Source of the DNA: Roseospira navarrensis
GTDB taxonomy: Bacteria > Pseudomonadota > Alphaproteobacteria > Rhodospirillales > Rhodospirillaceae
NCBI RefSeq assembly: GCF_009601025.1
Contig: NZ_WIVE01000008.1
Span: 25,392 to 89,391, forward strand
Length of the DNA: 64,000 nucleotides
Direction of reading: 5' to 3'
In this document: piece by piece, positions 55,465 to 64,000 of the stretch
Layout of the letters: each line of letters begins with the position of its first letter
How positions within the stretch are numbered: position 1 is the stretch's first letter
Position numbers and translations under genes: made by a program
Notes under the pieces: model-generated
Database searches by the model: none
Told to the model about the DNA's origin: nothing
What the model saw: only the letters and a program-made list of their open reading frames with translations

Positions 55465-56277
55465 TCAGTCGGTGGACTCCGCGACGGTCGCGTGCAGGTG
55501 GTCCACCAGGGCGGGGTCGAGCCGAAGCTGGGCGGCGAGCATGGCCAGATAGCCTTTCTCGGCCGGGCCGTCCGGGTCGATGGCCAGCAGCGAGGCGGCG
55601 TAGATCTCGGCGGCGATCTCCGGCGTCGTGGCGGCGGCGGTCAGGGCGCCCACGTCCATGGGGCGGCCCAACTCGTCCATGACGAAGGCCTTGGCGTCGG
55701 CATCCAGGTCCAGGGCGTTCAGGTGCTCGAAGATGCGGCGGTATTCGTCGCCGTCGATGTGGCCGTCCGCCTTGGCCGCCGTAATCATGGCGCGGAGCAG
55801 GGTCAGGCTCAGATCCTGGCCGGCCTGGGGATTGGACGGCGGCGGCAGAAAGCCGCTGTCGGCCGGGGGCGGAGTCCAGCCGGCCGCGCGCGGATCGGCG
55901 GACGGTCCGGTCGTCGCCGGGGCGGGCGGCGGCGTGGTGGACGCCTGACCCGCGCCCGGTTGGGGCTGGCGGGCCTGCCAGTCGCGATAGGCCTTGTAGG
56001 CCAGCCCGCCGACGGCCGCGAGACCGCCATAGGTGGCGACCTTGCCGGCCACCTTGCGGCCCTTCTTGGAGCCGAGCAGAACCCCCGCGAGCCCGCCGGC
56101 CAGGGCGCCGCCCGCGACCCCGCCCCAGGGGGACGCGCCCCGTGATGGCGGCGGGGCGGCCTGAGACGGCGGGGCCTGCGGCGGCGGCGCGCCCTGCGGT
56201 CCGGCGGCGGGGGGTGGGTGGGCGCCGGACTGGCCGGTGCCCAGGAACTGATCTAGCAGACGGTGCGCATCGAACAT
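55465..56277 (-). CDS. DUF533/TerB-like membrane-associated protein
   Basis: The product is 270 residues. Residues 1-20 are [18 protein letters not shown], then a proline-rich stretch, a Gly-rich hydrophobic part (about 50-95) with [22 protein letters not shown], a second Pro-rich linker, and a C-terminal TerB-like helical domain (about 150-262) with [25 protein letters not shown] and [24 protein letters not shown]. This is the DUF533 (YebE) layout; function is not established. Its place between odhA and odhB, on the same strand with short gaps, suggests co-transcription. Confidence 0.82.
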   Translation of the reverse strand: MFDAHRLLDQFLGTGQSGAHPPPAAGPQGAPPPQAPPSQAAPPPSRGASPWGGVAGGALAGGLAGVLLGSKKGRKVAGKVATYGGLAAVGGLAYKAYRDWQARQPQPGAGQASTTPPPAPATTGPSADPRAAGWTPPPADSGFLPPPSNPQAGQDLSLTLLRAMITAAKADGHIDGDEYRRIFEHLNALDLDADAKAFVMDELGRPMDVGALTAAATTPEIAAEIYAASLLAIDPDGPAEKGYLAMLAAQLRLDPALVDHLHATVAESTD

Positions 56278-56319
56278 GGAAACGGGACCCTCGGGGTTTC
56301 AGGTCCGGGCGGGCGGGCC

Positions 56320-59277
56320 TCAGTTCACGCGGGACAGGTCGGTGGGCCGCTGGAAGGGCTGCGGCAGCGAATCGAGCGACCACGACAGGGCCTGCTCGAT
56401 GAGTGTCGCCTGTTCCCGGGCATGGGTGCGGGCCACCCCCGCCGCCGTGGAGGCGGAGGCTTTGCGTCCCGCATAGTGCGCCCGCCGCGCCTTGTTGTGC
56501 AACTCCTCCAGCGCGTACTGGAAGCGGCGATCAACGAACATCCAGCCCCCCATATTGGCGGGTTCCTCCTGGCACCACACCACCTCGGCGTTGGGGTAGC
56601 GCTTGAGCTGGCGCTGCACGCTGTCCTTCGGCCAGGGGTAGAACTGTTCCACGCGGACGATGGCGACATCGGTGATCTCCTGCTCGCGCCGCGCCTGGAG
56701 AAGGTCATAGTACACCTTGCCCGAGCAGAACACGACGCGGCGGATCGCCTCGTCCGGCACCAACTCGTCGATCTCCGGGATCAGGCGGTAGAACCGGCCG
56801 CCGTCCTCGAACGCGGACAGCTCGCTGACGCACAGCTTGTGGCGCAGCAGCGACTTGGGCGACATCAGGATCAGGGGCTTGCGGAAGTTGCGCCGGAGCT
56901 GGCGGCGCAGGGCGTGGAAGTAGTTCGCCGGTGTGGTCAGGTTGCAGACCTGCATATTGTCTTCGGCGCACAACTGAAGGAACCGCTCCAGCCGCGCGGA
57001 TGAGTGCTCCGGCCCCTGGCCCTCGTAGCCGTGCGGCAGCAGCACCACCAGACCCGACATGCGCAGCCACTTGTATTCGGCCGCGCTGACGAACTGATCG
57101 AAAATCACCTGTGCGCCGTTGGCGAAGTCGCCGAACTGGGCCTCCCACAGCACCAGGGACATGGGGTCCTGGGTGGCGTAGCCGTACTCGAAGCCCAGCA
57201 CCGCATATTCGGACAGCGGGCTGTCGAACACGTAGAACGGCGCCTGATCGTCCCGGATGGTCTTGAGCGGGTAGTATTTGCGTTCGTCGGTCTGGTCAAT
57301 CAACACGGCATGGCGGTGAGAGAAGGTGCCGCGTCCGCTGTCCTGGCCCGACAGCCGCACGGGATGGCCTTCCAGCAACAGGGTGCCGAAGGCCAGGGCC
57401 TCCGCCGTCGCCCAGTCGATGCCCTTGCCGGTCTCCCACATCTTCGCCTTCGCCTTGAGCTGGCGGGCGATCTTGGGGTTGAGATCGAACTCCTCCGGGG
57501 CGGTGGAGATGGCCTTGAACACGGTGTCCAGGGCCGGGCGCTTGGCGGCGGTGACGTACTGCTTGTACTCCTCCTCGCCGAAGGCGGCCTCCAGGCCCTC
57601 CCACGTGCCGGTCAGCCAGTCCGCCTGATTGGGGCGGTAGGACTCGCCGGCCTTGAAGGCGGCGTCCAGGCGCTCGGTGTAGGACGCCAGCATGCCGTCC
57701 ACGTCGTCCCGGGTCAGCAGCCCGGCCTCGATCACGCGGCGGGCGTAGAACTCCCGCGCCGTCGGATGCTCGGAAATGCGCTTGTACATGCGCGGCTGGG
57801 TGAAGGCGGGTTCGTCGCTCTCGTTGTGGCCGTGGCGGCGATAGCACACGATGTCCAACACGACATCGGCGTGGAAGGTCTGCCGGAATTCGATGGCCAC
57901 GCGGGCGGCGTGGACCACGGCTTCCGGATCGTCGCCGTTCACGTGCAGGATCGGGGCCTGAATCATCTTGGCGATGTCGGTGCAGTACTGGCCCGAGCGC
58001 GCGTACTTGGGATTGGTCGTAAAGCCGATCTGGTTGTTGACCACGATATGGATCGTGCCGCCGGTGCGGTAGCCGACCAGTTGGGCGAGCGCGAAGCACT
58101 CCGCAACCACACCCTGGCCGGCCATGGCCGCATCGCCGTGCAGAATGATGCCCGTCACCTTGGCGCGGCCGTCCTCGCCGATCTGGGTCTGACGGGCGCG
58201 CACCTTGCCCAGCACCACGGGGTCCACCGCCTCCAGGTGGGACGGGTTCGCGTTCAGGGTCACGTGAACGGTCTTGCCGTCGAAGTCCCGGTCCGCCGAG
58301 GTGCCCAGATGGTACTTCACATCGCCGGAGCCCTGCACGTCCTCCGGGTTCGCCGAGTTGCCCTCGAACTCGCTGAACACCGCTTCCAGCGGCTTGTGCA
58401 GGACGTTGGTCAGGATGTTCAGGCGGCCACGGTGGGCCATGCCGATGGTCACGTGCTCCAGGCCGAGCTGACTGCCGCGCTTGAGGATCTGCTCGATCGC
58501 CGGGATGGTGGACTCCGCGCCTTCCAGGCCGAAGCGCTTGGTGCCGGTGTACTTGCGGTGCAGATAGGTCTCGAAGGTCTCCGCCTCGATGATCCGCTGC
58601 ATGATGGTCTTGCGGCCGAGGTCGGTGAAGGCCGTGCGGTTCAGCTCGCTTTCCACCCGGCGCTGGATCCAGGCTTTCTGGTCCGGGTACTGGATGTGCA
58701 TGAACTCGACGCCGATGTGCCCGCAATAGGTCTCGCGCACCACCTCGACGATCTTGCGCAGCGGCGCCGACTCCAGGCCCAGCACGTTGTCGATGAAGAT
58801 TTCGCGGTCCAGGTCGGCGTCGGTGAAGCCGTAGCTGTGATAGTCCAGCTCGGGATGCGGCTCCGGCTCGGTCAGGCCGAGCGGGTCCAGGCGCGCTTCC
58901 AGATGGCCGCGCACGCGGTAGGCGCGGATCAGCATCAGGGCGCGGATGGAGTCCAGCGTATGCGCGCGGATCGTGTCCTGCGACAGGTCCGCCGCCTCGG
59001 CGGTGGGCGCCTTGCCCTTTTTCTTGGCGTCCGGCGGCGGCGCGTCCGGATCGGGGGCGCCGATCACGTGCCGGTCGGGCCGGCTCCACGAGGGGCCCCG
59101 AAGCTCCGCCCGGATGTCCTCGGCGCCGTCGCGCAACTCGGCGAAGAACGTGCGCCACGTCTCGTCCACGCTCTCCGGGTCGTCCAGATAGCGCTCGTAC
59201 AACTCGGCGATGTAGGTGGCGTTGGCGCCGGAGAGGAAGGAAGCGTGCAGGCCGGGGTCGTTGAAGAGAGTATCCAT
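56320..59277 (-). CDS. odhA: 2-oxoglutarate dehydrogenase E1
   Basis: The product is 985 residues. The N-terminus LFNDPGLHASFLSGANATYIAELYERYLDDPESVD is the E2-docking segment. The thiamine diphosphate site is GMAHRGRLNIL, GDAAMAGQGVVAE and NNQIGFTT. The C-terminal part has FVSAAEYKWLRMSGLVVLLPHGYEGQGPEHSSARLERFLQLC and VWCQEEPANMGGW. It decarboxylates 2-oxoglutarate in the TCA cycle. No clear ribosome site precedes the ATG at 59277; the longer upstream frame is less likely. Confidence 0.97.
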   Translation of the reverse strand: MDTLFNDPGLHASFLSGANATYIAELYERYLDDPESVDETWRTFFAELRDGAEDIRAELRGPSWSRPDRHVIGAPDPDAPPPDAKKKGKAPTAEAADLSQDTIRAHTLDSIRALMLIRAYRVRGHLEARLDPLGLTEPEPHPELDYHSYGFTDADLDREIFIDNVLGLESAPLRKIVEVVRETYCGHIGVEFMHIQYPDQKAWIQRRVESELNRTAFTDLGRKTIMQRIIEAETFETYLHRKYTGTKRFGLEGAESTIPAIEQILKRGSQLGLEHVTIGMAHRGRLNILTNVLHKPLEAVFSEFEGNSANPEDVQGSGDVKYHLGTSADRDFDGKTVHVTLNANPSHLEAVDPVVLGKVRARQTQIGEDGRAKVTGIILHGDAAMAGQGVVAECFALAQLVGYRTGGTIHIVVNNQIGFTTNPKYARSGQYCTDIAKMIQAPILHVNGDDPEAVVHAARVAIEFRQTFHADVVLDIVCYRRHGHNESDEPAFTQPRMYKRISEHPTAREFYARRVIEAGLLTRDDVDGMLASYTERLDAAFKAGESYRPNQADWLTGTWEGLEAAFGEEEYKQYVTAAKRPALDTVFKAISTAPEEFDLNPKIARQLKAKAKMWETGKGIDWATAEALAFGTLLLEGHPVRLSGQDSGRGTFSHRHAVLIDQTDERKYYPLKTIRDDQAPFYVFDSPLSEYAVLGFEYGYATQDPMSLVLWEAQFGDFANGAQVIFDQFVSAAEYKWLRMSGLVVLLPHGYEGQGPEHSSARLERFLQLCAEDNMQVCNLTTPANYFHALRRQLRRNFRKPLILMSPKSLLRHKLCVSELSAFEDGGRFYRLIPEIDELVPDEAIRRVVFCSGKVYYDLLQARREQEITDVAIVRVEQFYPWPKDSVQRQLKRYPNAEVVWCQEEPANMGGWMFVDRRFQYALEELHNKARRAHYAGRKASASTAAGVARTHAREQATLIEQALSWSLDSLPQPFQRPTDLSRVN

Positions 59278-59596
59278 CGTGGCGCGGTCCAACGCGGCCG
59301 GGGCGCCGCGTCTCCTCCTGCTGTGGGCCAACCCCGCATGGTGGGTGGCGTTTGGCGGCACGACGTTTCGGACCGGAGCCGGCCGGGCTGCAACCGGAGA
59401 GCCCCACGGGGTCCAGCCCCCGGCAACCGAACCGCCGCTGGACGACGGGACCCGCCGCGCCGGTGGGCGCGACCGGACCCCTGGTGTGACAACCCCCTTA
59501 CATTAGGCAACCGGCGTCCGGTGTTCCACTCCCTTGTTGTCGGTTCCGTCCGATATTCGGACGGCTGCAAGACGCCCGGCGCGACGATCCGGCTTC
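59278..59596. other. Gap upstream of odhA
   Basis: No gene is supported. The gap must hold the odhA promoter (minus strand); TTGCCT near 59508 and TTGTCA near 59490 are candidate -35 words but no convincing -10 goes with them. The palindrome at 59546-59564 is the only clear structure. Confidence 0.5.
59546..59564. promoter_or_regulatory. CCGTCCGA-TAT-TCGGACGG palindrome
   Basis: A perfect 8-bp inverted pair around TAT lies between the ppi stop and the odhA leader. It may be the ppi terminator stem (no T-run) or an operator for odhA. Confidence 0.5.
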
Positions 59597-60094
59597 CTAG
59601 GCGTCGGCGGCCACCCACATGCGCAGGATGGCGTCCGGGTCATCCACCTTGCCGTTGTGCGCGGACGGGCCGATCTTGATGCCGTCCACGGCGTCCATGC
59701 CGTCGGTGACCTGACCCCAGATGGTGTACTGACCGTCCAGATGGGGCACGTTGGCCAGACAGATGAAGAACTGGCTGTTGGCCGAGTTGGGGTTCTGCGT
59801 CCGCGCCATGGAGCAGGTTCCGCGCAGGTGCTGCGCCTGGGAGGACGGAGAGAACTCCGCCTTCAGGTCCGGCAGGTCCGATCCGCCCATGCCGGTGCCG
59901 GTGGGATCGCCGGTCTGGGCCATGAAGCCCTCGATCACCCGGTGGAACACGACACCGTCATAGAACCCTTGGCGGGTCAGGGTCTTGATGCGCTCCACGT
60001 GGTTCGGCGCCAGATCGGGCCGCAGCGCGATGGTCACGATGCCGTCCTTCAGTTCCATCTTGATGGTGTTTTCGGGGTCGAGCGTCTCGGCCAT
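59597..60094 (-). CDS. ppi: Cyclophilin-type peptidyl-prolyl isomerase
   Basis: The product is 165 residues without a signal peptide, so cytoplasmic. GVVFHRVIEGFMAQTGDPTGTGMGG has the catalytic Arg, and CSMARTQNPNSANSQFFICLANVPHLDGQYTIWGQVTDGMD the substrate pocket. It speeds proline isomerisation during folding. The order gyrA-coaD-ppi is common in alphaproteobacteria. Confidence 0.94.
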   Translation of the reverse strand: MAETLDPENTIKMELKDGIVTIALRPDLAPNHVERIKTLTRQGFYDGVVFHRVIEGFMAQTGDPTGTGMGGSDLPDLKAEFSPSSQAQHLRGTCSMARTQNPNSANSQFFICLANVPHLDGQYTIWGQVTDGMDAVDGIKIGPSAHNGKVDDPDAILRMWVAADA

Positions 60095-60139
60095 GATCGC
60101 GCCTTTCCGGGAAAGTGAAAATCGATGAGGTCGGGCACC

Positions 60140-60685
60140 TTACCCCTGCTCGCGGAAGCGCTGCAACAGGCGGGCGTGAATGCTCGGCGTCACAAAGGTG
60201 GACACGTCGCCGCCCAGGCGCCCGATCTCCTTGACGAACCGCGAGGAAATGAAGTGCGAGCGTTCCGAGGCCATGAGGAAGACCGTTTCGACCGTGTTGT
60301 CGAGACGGGCGTTCATGCCGGCCATCTGGAACTCGTACTCGAAGTCCGAGACCGCGCGCAGGCCGCGCACGATGATGGACGCGTCCATCTCCCGCACGAA
60401 GTTGACCAGCAGGGTCTCGAACGGCATGACCTCGATGCGCGCCTGGGCCCGGGTGCCGTGCTCCTCCAGGGACTCCCGCACCATTTCCACGCGCTCGTCG
60501 AGCGAGAACATGGGGCCCTTGCCGGCGTTGACCGCCACGGCGACGATCAGGTGATCCACCAGCCGGGTGGCCCGGCTGATGATGTCCAAATGCCCGTTGG
60601 TGACCGGGTCGAACGTCCCCGGATAGATGCCCACATGCTTGCGTGCGGTCACGGCCGATCCCCCCCCGTTGCGGTCGCGCGTCAC
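60140..60685 (-). CDS. coaD: Pantetheine-phosphate adenylyltransferase
   Basis: The product is 181 residues. [18 protein letters not shown] has the T/HxGH nucleotidyl-transfer motif, and [37 protein letters not shown] and [15 protein letters not shown] give the rest of the site. It makes dephospho-CoA. The GTG start chosen overlaps the gyrA stop (GTGA) and has AGGAG seven bases before it. Another GTG at 60652 ([12 protein letters not shown]) would give the more usual length of 170. Confidence 0.95.
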   Translation of the reverse strand: MTRDRNGGGSAVTARKHVGIYPGTFDPVTNGHLDIISRATRLVDHLIVAVAVNAGKGPMFSLDERVEMVRESLEEHGTRAQARIEVMPFETLLVNFVREMDASIIVRGLRAVSDFEYEFQMAGMNARLDNTVETVFLMASERSHFISSRFVKEIGRLGGDVSTFVTPSIHARLLQRFREQG

Positions 60686-63474
60686 GTGTCGTCTCCTGCG
60701 TCCGGCGGGGGCGCGTCCGGGGTTCCGTTTCCGGTCCCGTCCCCGGTCTCGCTCCCGTTTTCGCCGTCCTCGTCGTCCTCCACCAGCGCGGCGGGCAGGT
60801 GCGCGGCCGAGACCACCACCTCGTCCAGGCCGGTGCGGAACAGCCGCACGCCCAGCGTCTTGCGGCTGGCGATGCGCACGTCGTTGAGCGGGCTGCGGAT
60901 CAGCTTGCCGGCGTTGGTGATGAGCATGATCTGATCGTCGTGCCCGACCGGGAACGAGGCCACCACGTTGCCGTTGCGCGGCGCGGTGTCGATGTTGACG
61001 ATGCCCTTGCCGCCGCGCCCCGTCACCCGATACTCGAACGACGATGTGCGCTTGCCGAAGCCGTGTTCCGTGACGGTCAGAATGAACTCCTCGGCCGCGG
61101 CCATGGCCTCGAAGTCCTCGTCCGAGAGGGTGCCGGGCTCGACGGCCTCGGCCTCGACATCGGGGGCGTGGTCCGGCTCGGCGTCCTCGTCCTCCGGCCG
61201 GCGGCGTTCCTGGCTGGCGCGCTTGAGGTAGGCCGCCCGCGTCGCCGCGTCATAGTCCGCATGGCGCAGCATGCCGAGCGAGATGACCCGGTCGCCCTTG
61301 TCCAGACGGATGCCGCGCACGCCGGTGGAGGTGCGTCCGGCGAACACCCGCACGTCGCCCACGGGGAAGCGGATGCACTTGCCCGCGTGCGTGGCCAGCA
61401 GCACGTCGTGGTCCTCGGAGCAGGTGTGCACGCCGATCAGCGCGTCCCCGGGCTCCAGCTTCATGGCGATCTTGCCGTTGGCCATGATGTTGGTGAAGTC
61501 GGACAGCTTGTTCCGGCGCACGCCGCCCGAGGCGGTGGCGAACATCACGTCCAGCTCGCCCCAGGAGTCCTCGTCCTCCGGCAGGGCCATGATGGTCGAG
61601 ATCGTCTCGCCCTCGCCCAGCGGCAGCAGGTTGACCATGGCCTTGCCGCGCGCCTGCGGCGTGCCCTGCGGCAGGCGATACACCTTCATCTTGTAGACGA
61701 TGCCCGCCGACGAGAAGAACAGCAGCGGGGCATGGGTGTTGGCGACGAACACGCTGGTGACGAAGTCCTCGTCGCGCATGGCCATGCCGGCCCGGCCCTT
61801 GCCGCCGCGCCGCTGCGCCCGGTAGGTGGAGAGTGGCACCCGCTTGATGTAGCCCGTGTTGGTGACCGTCACCACCATGTCCTCGCGGGCGATCAGGCTT
61901 TCGTCGTCCACCTCGAATTCGACGTCCTGAAGCTCCGTCCGGCGCGGTGTGGCGAAGGCCTCGCGCACCTCGGCCAGTTCGCCGCGCATGACCGCGAACA
62001 GCTTCTCGCGCGAGCCCAGGATGGCGAGATACTCCTCGATGCGGGCGCCGATCTCGCGCAGCTCCTCGTGGATCTTCTCGCGCTCCAGCCCGGTCAGGCG
62101 GTGCAGGCGCAGATCCAGGATGGCGCGGGCCTGGGTTTCCGACAGCCGGTAGCGGCCGTCCACGACCCCCCGGCCCGGCTCGTCAATCAGCGCGATCATG
62201 GGCGCCACCTCGCCGACCGGCCAGTCCTCGGCCATCAGGCGCTCGCGGGCGGTCTGCGGATCGGGCGCGGTGCGGATCATCTGCACCACGCGGTCCACGT
62301 TCACCACCGCCACGGCCAGACCCGCCAGCACATGGGCGCGGTCGCGCGCCTTGCCCAACTCATAAATCGTGCGGCGGCGGATGACCTCTTCGCGGAAGTC
62401 GATGAAGGCCACCAGGATGTCCCGCAGGGTCAGCATCTCCGGCCGGCCCTGGTTCAGCGCCAGCATGTTGACGCCGAACGACGTCTGAAGCTGGGTGTAG
62501 CGGTAGAGCTGGTTCAGCACGACGTCGGCCTGGAAATCGCGCTTGACCTCGATCACCACGCGCACGCCGCGCCGGTCGGACTCGTCGCGGATGTCCGAGA
62601 TGCCCTCCAGCTTCTTGTCGCGGACCATCTCGGCCATCTTCTCGATCATGGCCGCCTTGTTGACCTGATAGGGCACCTCGGTGACCACGATGGCCTCGCG
62701 GTCGCGCGCCATGGGCTCGATGGCGCAGCGGGCGCGCATCACGATGCTGCCGCGCCCGGTCAGATAGGCGGCGCGGATGCCGGCCTTGCCCATGACCAGC
62801 GCGCCGGTGGGGAAGTCCGGTCCGGGCACGATCTCCAGGAGGTCTTCGGCCGTCAGGTCTGGATCGTCGATCAGCGCCAGCGTGGCGTCGATGACCTCAC
62901 CCAGATTGTGCGGCGGCAGGTTGGTGGCCATGCCCACCGCGATGCCGCCGGCGCCGTTGACCAGAAGATTCGGGAAGCGCGCCGGCAGCACCACCGGCTC
63001 GACCGAGTTCTCGTCGTAGTTCGGCTGGAAATCGACCGTGTCCTTGTCGATGTCCTCCAGCAGCGCGTGCGCGGCCTTCGACAGGCGGGCCTCGGTGTAT
63101 CGCATGGCCGCGGCCTTGTCGCCGTCCATGGAGCCGAAGTTGCCCTGGCCGTCGATCAGCTTCAGGCGCATGGAGAAATCCTGCGCCATGCGGACCATGG
63201 CGTCGTAGATCGCCGAGTCCCCGTGCGGGTGGTACTGGCCCATCACGTCGCCGACGATGCGCGCGGATTTTCGGAACGGCCGGTTGTAGGTGTAGCCGTT
63301 CTCGTTCATCGCATACAGGATGCGCCGGTGCACGGGCTTCAGGCCGTCGCGCACGTCTGGCAGGGCGCGGCTGACGATCACGCTCATGGCGTAATCGAGG
63401 TAGCTGCGCTGCATCTCCGCCTCGATGGTGACGGGGGAGATGTCGTGGTCGGAGGGGGTGTCGGAGGGTGTCAC
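60682..63474 (-). CDS. gyrA: DNA gyrase subunit A
   Basis: The product is 930 residues from a GTG start ([15 protein letters not shown]); an in-frame start up to 25 codons earlier is less typical. [36 protein letters not shown] opens the breakage domain. The catalytic Tyr is in MRYTEARLS. The quinolone-pocket Ser and Asp are wild type (HGDSAIYD). The C-terminal six-bladed wrapping domain includes the GyrA-box AQRRGGKGR. An acidic insert (about residues 785-815) and an acidic tail are lineage features. It supercoils DNA with GyrB. Confidence 0.97.
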   Translation of the reverse strand: MTPSDTPSDHDISPVTIEAEMQRSYLDYAMSVIVSRALPDVRDGLKPVHRRILYAMNENGYTYNRPFRKSARIVGDVMGQYHPHGDSAIYDAMVRMAQDFSMRLKLIDGQGNFGSMDGDKAAAMRYTEARLSKAAHALLEDIDKDTVDFQPNYDENSVEPVVLPARFPNLLVNGAGGIAVGMATNLPPHNLGEVIDATLALIDDPDLTAEDLLEIVPGPDFPTGALVMGKAGIRAAYLTGRGSIVMRARCAIEPMARDREAIVVTEVPYQVNKAAMIEKMAEMVRDKKLEGISDIRDESDRRGVRVVIEVKRDFQADVVLNQLYRYTQLQTSFGVNMLALNQGRPEMLTLRDILVAFIDFREEVIRRRTIYELGKARDRAHVLAGLAVAVVNVDRVVQMIRTAPDPQTARERLMAEDWPVGEVAPMIALIDEPGRGVVDGRYRLSETQARAILDLRLHRLTGLEREKIHEELREIGARIEEYLAILGSREKLFAVMRGELAEVREAFATPRRTELQDVEFEVDDESLIAREDMVVTVTNTGYIKRVPLSTYRAQRRGGKGRAGMAMRDEDFVTSVFVANTHAPLLFFSSAGIVYKMKVYRLPQGTPQARGKAMVNLLPLGEGETISTIMALPEDEDSWGELDVMFATASGGVRRNKLSDFTNIMANGKIAMKLEPGDALIGVHTCSEDHDVLLATHAGKCIRFPVGDVRVFAGRTSTGVRGIRLDKGDRVISLGMLRHADYDAATRAAYLKRASQERRRPEDEDAEPDHAPDVEAEAVEPGTLSDEDFEAMAAAEEFILTVTEHGFGKRTSSFEYRVTGRGGKGIVNIDTAPRNGNVVASFPVGHDDQIMLITNAGKLIRSPLNDVRIASRKTLGVRLFRTGLDEVVVSAAHLPAALVEDDEDGENGSETGDGTGNGTPDAPPPDAGDDT

Positions 63475-63742
63475 GATCGGATATCGCCTGAGGGTGTCTG
63501 GGCCTGTCCCCGGGCCGCCACCCGCCGAGTCGGCGGTATGCGGCACCAAAAGCCCTGACGCCCGGCGGCCGTTGGGACGCCGGTGCGGGCAGGGAAAGGG
63601 GCAGGGACCTTAGCAAACGCGGAACGGGGGAGCAATGTGAGGGTAACGCGGCGGACTCCGAGGGGACGCCGTTTCGGTCCCGCGTGCACGGCAACGGGTT
63701 CAGGTTAACATGACGGCCTGTTCCGCGCCGGCTGAGCAGGCC

Positions 63743-63782
63743 TCTCGAGATCCCTCGTCTCGCTTCGCTCACTCGGGATGAC
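63743..63782. repeat. Single arm of the GTCATCC...GGATCTCGGG repeat family
   Basis: TCGAGATCCCTCG...CTCACTCGGGATGAC resembles the right arms at 12239-12276 and 52376-52412. It ends where the inverted pair at 63777-63806 begins. Confidence 0.5.
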
Positions 63783-63806
63783 ACCCTAAAAATATAGGAT
63801 GTCATC
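63777..63806. terminator. Stem at the 3' end of the IS110 fragment
   Basis: GATGACACCCTA (63777-63788) and TAGGATGTCATC (63795-63806) pair with one mismatch around 6 AT-rich bases. It lies 4 bases beyond the transposase stop and may terminate it, or mark the element's end. Confidence 0.5.
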
Positions 63807-63809
63807 AAC

Positions 63810-64000
<191 letters not shown>

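Noticed and set aside
60643..63558. 971-codon plus-strand frame opposite gyrA
   Set aside because: Same shadow effect; gyrA is certain on the other strand.

Overview
The window is high-GC DNA with dense, tightly spaced genes. Its gene neighbourhoods are those of an alphaproteobacterium: miaB-phoH-ybeY-corC-lnt-xre, gyrA-coaD-ppi, a small membrane protein next to rluD and rpoH, and odhA-odhB-lpd. The high GC content, the bacteriophytochrome/heme-oxygenase pair and the soxBDAG and glcDEF operons would suit a Rhodospirillales-type organism, but genus and even order are inference. Apart from the 3' end of an IS110-family transposase at the right edge, the region looks like ordinary chromosome rather than an island.

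Layout. 1-3.5 kb: end of an unseen gene, a small lipoprotein, a methyltransferase, a VOC protein and a DUF2189 membrane protein, with palindromic repeats and copy A of a ~290-bp element between them. 3.7-12.0 kb: a divergent glycerol/polyol locus, with glycerol-kinase-like, FAD-oxidoreductase and GlpA-like genes on the minus strand and a DeoR/GlpR-type regulator plus a three-part TRAP transporter on the plus strand. 12.3-18.1 kb: a LysM/Ig-like protein, a cytochrome b561 and a coupled bphO-bphP pair whose phytochrome has an intact photosensor but a kinase module lacking its key residues. 18.3-23.6 kb: Ca/Na antiporter, JAMM peptidase, RluD, RpoH, Bcp and pyrophosphatase. 23.9-29.0 kb: the sarcosine oxidase operon soxBDAG. 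29.2-33.2 kb: the glycolate oxidase operon glcDEF, convergent with it. 33.5-38.8 kb: type II DAHP synthase, a nicotinate phosphoribosyltransferase, a small membrane protein and katG.

39.2-45.4 kb is the minus-strand operon miaB-phoH-ybeY-corC-lnt, followed by an xre regulator with its own promoter. 45.7-48.6 kb is pyrB, a dihydroorotase-like gene that has lost its HxH metal motif, and plsY. 48.8-51.9 kb is a very large GGDEF protein with three tandem periplasmic solute-binding domains. Copy B of the ~290-bp element overlaps its stop codon. 52.5-59.3 kb is the 2-oxoglutarate dehydrogenase cluster (odhA, a DUF533 gene, odhB, lpd), and 59.6-63.5 kb is gyrA-coaD-ppi.

Most of the genes feed central metabolism: C1/C2 oxidation by sarcosine and glycolate oxidases, polyol uptake and oxidation, the TCA cycle, pyrimidine and aromatic synthesis, and redox defence. 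The most novel-looking signals are non-coding. They are the duplicated ~290-bp element with a terminator-like end (candidate sRNA family), two families of composite palindromic repeats, and short tandem repeats at promoter or gene boundaries. On the protein side the best leads are the degenerate phytochrome kinase, the non-catalytic-looking dihydroorotase and the triple-SBP diguanylate cyclase.
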